Positions 63,714 to 64,000 of a stretch of DNA of 64,000 nucleotides are shown one piece after another. The position numbers were made by a program, and so were the translations under genes. Positions within the stretch are counted from its first letter, which is position 1; each line of letters starts with the position of its first letter. The notes beneath the pieces were generated by a model. The model was not told the DNA's origin, ran no database searches, and was given only the letters and a program-made list of their open reading frames with translations. Location: the NCBI RefSeq assembly GCF_937959485.1, contig NZ_CALGPY010000014.1, positions 294,689-358,688 on the forward strand. Reading direction: 5' to 3'. This stretch comes from an uncultured Campylobacter sp. (GTDB lineage Bacteria; Campylobacterota; Campylobacteria; Campylobacterales; Campylobacteraceae).

Positions 63714-64000
63714 TTAATCGTGCAGAAAAGTTACGACTTCATGATCTTTTGGTAAAAATTTTCTGCCATCGATACCATCATCTCCGTATTCCAACAATGC
63801 TTCATTTAAAATTTCATAAATTTCACCTATTGAAATATCTCCAATGTCAGAATTTACGCTTTGGAATTTATATTTGATTTTAAATGGATTTTCCGTGAAA
63901 TATTTACTCGTAGTCTCATCATAAATTCGCCTTATATCAAGCTCGATATTTTTACCTTTATAATGAAGCAACCAAATATCCTCGCCCGTATAGCCATCTC
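63714..64000 (-). CDS. Hypothetical protein, N-terminus beyond the window
   Basis: The frame is open to the right edge and reads GYTGEDIWLLHYKGKNIELD near the edge, then a mainly acidic domain ending in EVVTFLHD. No family recognised. A TTG at 63971 could start it, but the frame continues upstream with protein-like sequence, so the gene is probably longer. Its mixed alpha/beta, acidic nature would fit an immunity or antitoxin-like protein, but I have no direct evidence. Confidence 0.55.
   Translation of the reverse strand, partial: DGYTGEDIWLLHYKGKNIELDIRRIYDETTSKYFTENPFKIKYKFQSVNSDIGDISIGEIYEILNEALLEYGDDGIDGRKFLPKDHEVVTFLHD

Overview
The window reads as a chromosome segment of a Campylobacter with a clearly higher GC content than C. 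jejuni. Gene order and protein style are epsilonproteobacterial. Several blocks match the order I recall for C. jejuni: sstT-pepF-uvrD-truB-ispE-smpB-thioredoxin-clpS-clpA-aat, then hemH-oxidoreductase-alaS-maf-pbpA, then ppa-adk-aspS-nadK-recN-tatD-lytic transglycosylase-rlpA. Genes expected in between are missing: csrA after truB, the flagellar genes beside ftsI, and a response regulator between recN and tatD. With a quinol nitric oxide reductase as well, an oral, possibly non-flagellated species such as C. gracilis is my best guess; this is an inference.

Layout. 1-13.6 kb: housekeeping operon (peptidase, helicase, pseudouridine synthase, isoprenoid kinase, trans-translation, ClpS/ClpA and Aat N-end-rule proteolysis, FtsI). 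14-16.5 kb: nucleotide-sugar dehydrogenase, an AT-rich membrane gene and a decayed gene. 16.5-24.1 kb: heme synthesis, alaS, maf, PBP1a. 24.3-32.1 kb: second AT-rich membrane gene, norZ, yqeY, a lipoprotein, AsmA-like protein. 32.2-34.2 kb: groES-groEL with a textbook promoter and CIRCE operator. 34.8-43 kb: basic secreted protein, ispG, dnaB with a long tail, large membrane protein, separated by long noncoding stretches. 43.2-46.4 kb: a tandem cluster of small secreted cysteine-rich Sel1-like genes, two of them frameshifted, with a duplicated 60-bp module encoding a 10-residue mini-ORF. 46.5-52 kb: ppk and a large TonB-dependent heme/hemoglobin receptor with a poly-G tract in its signal peptide. 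52.8-63.2 kb: secreted leucine-rich-repeat protein, then the ppa-to-rlpA block. The right end holds an orphan VbhA-like antitoxin gene and a truncated unknown gene.

Two themes go beyond single genes. First, noncoding stretches are built from closely spaced RAATTY hexamers (AAATTT, GAATTT, AAATTC), the palindrome methylated by CtsM in C. jejuni to mark DNA for natural transformation. The same words inside genes encode Asn-rich inserts (KNS, QNF, ENS) in PepF, DnaB and several membrane or secreted proteins. Second, the variable surface genes (Sel1-like cluster, heme receptor) carry signs of switching or decay: frameshifts, duplicated modules and a G8 tract. No rRNA, tRNA, IS element or CRISPR array was seen.
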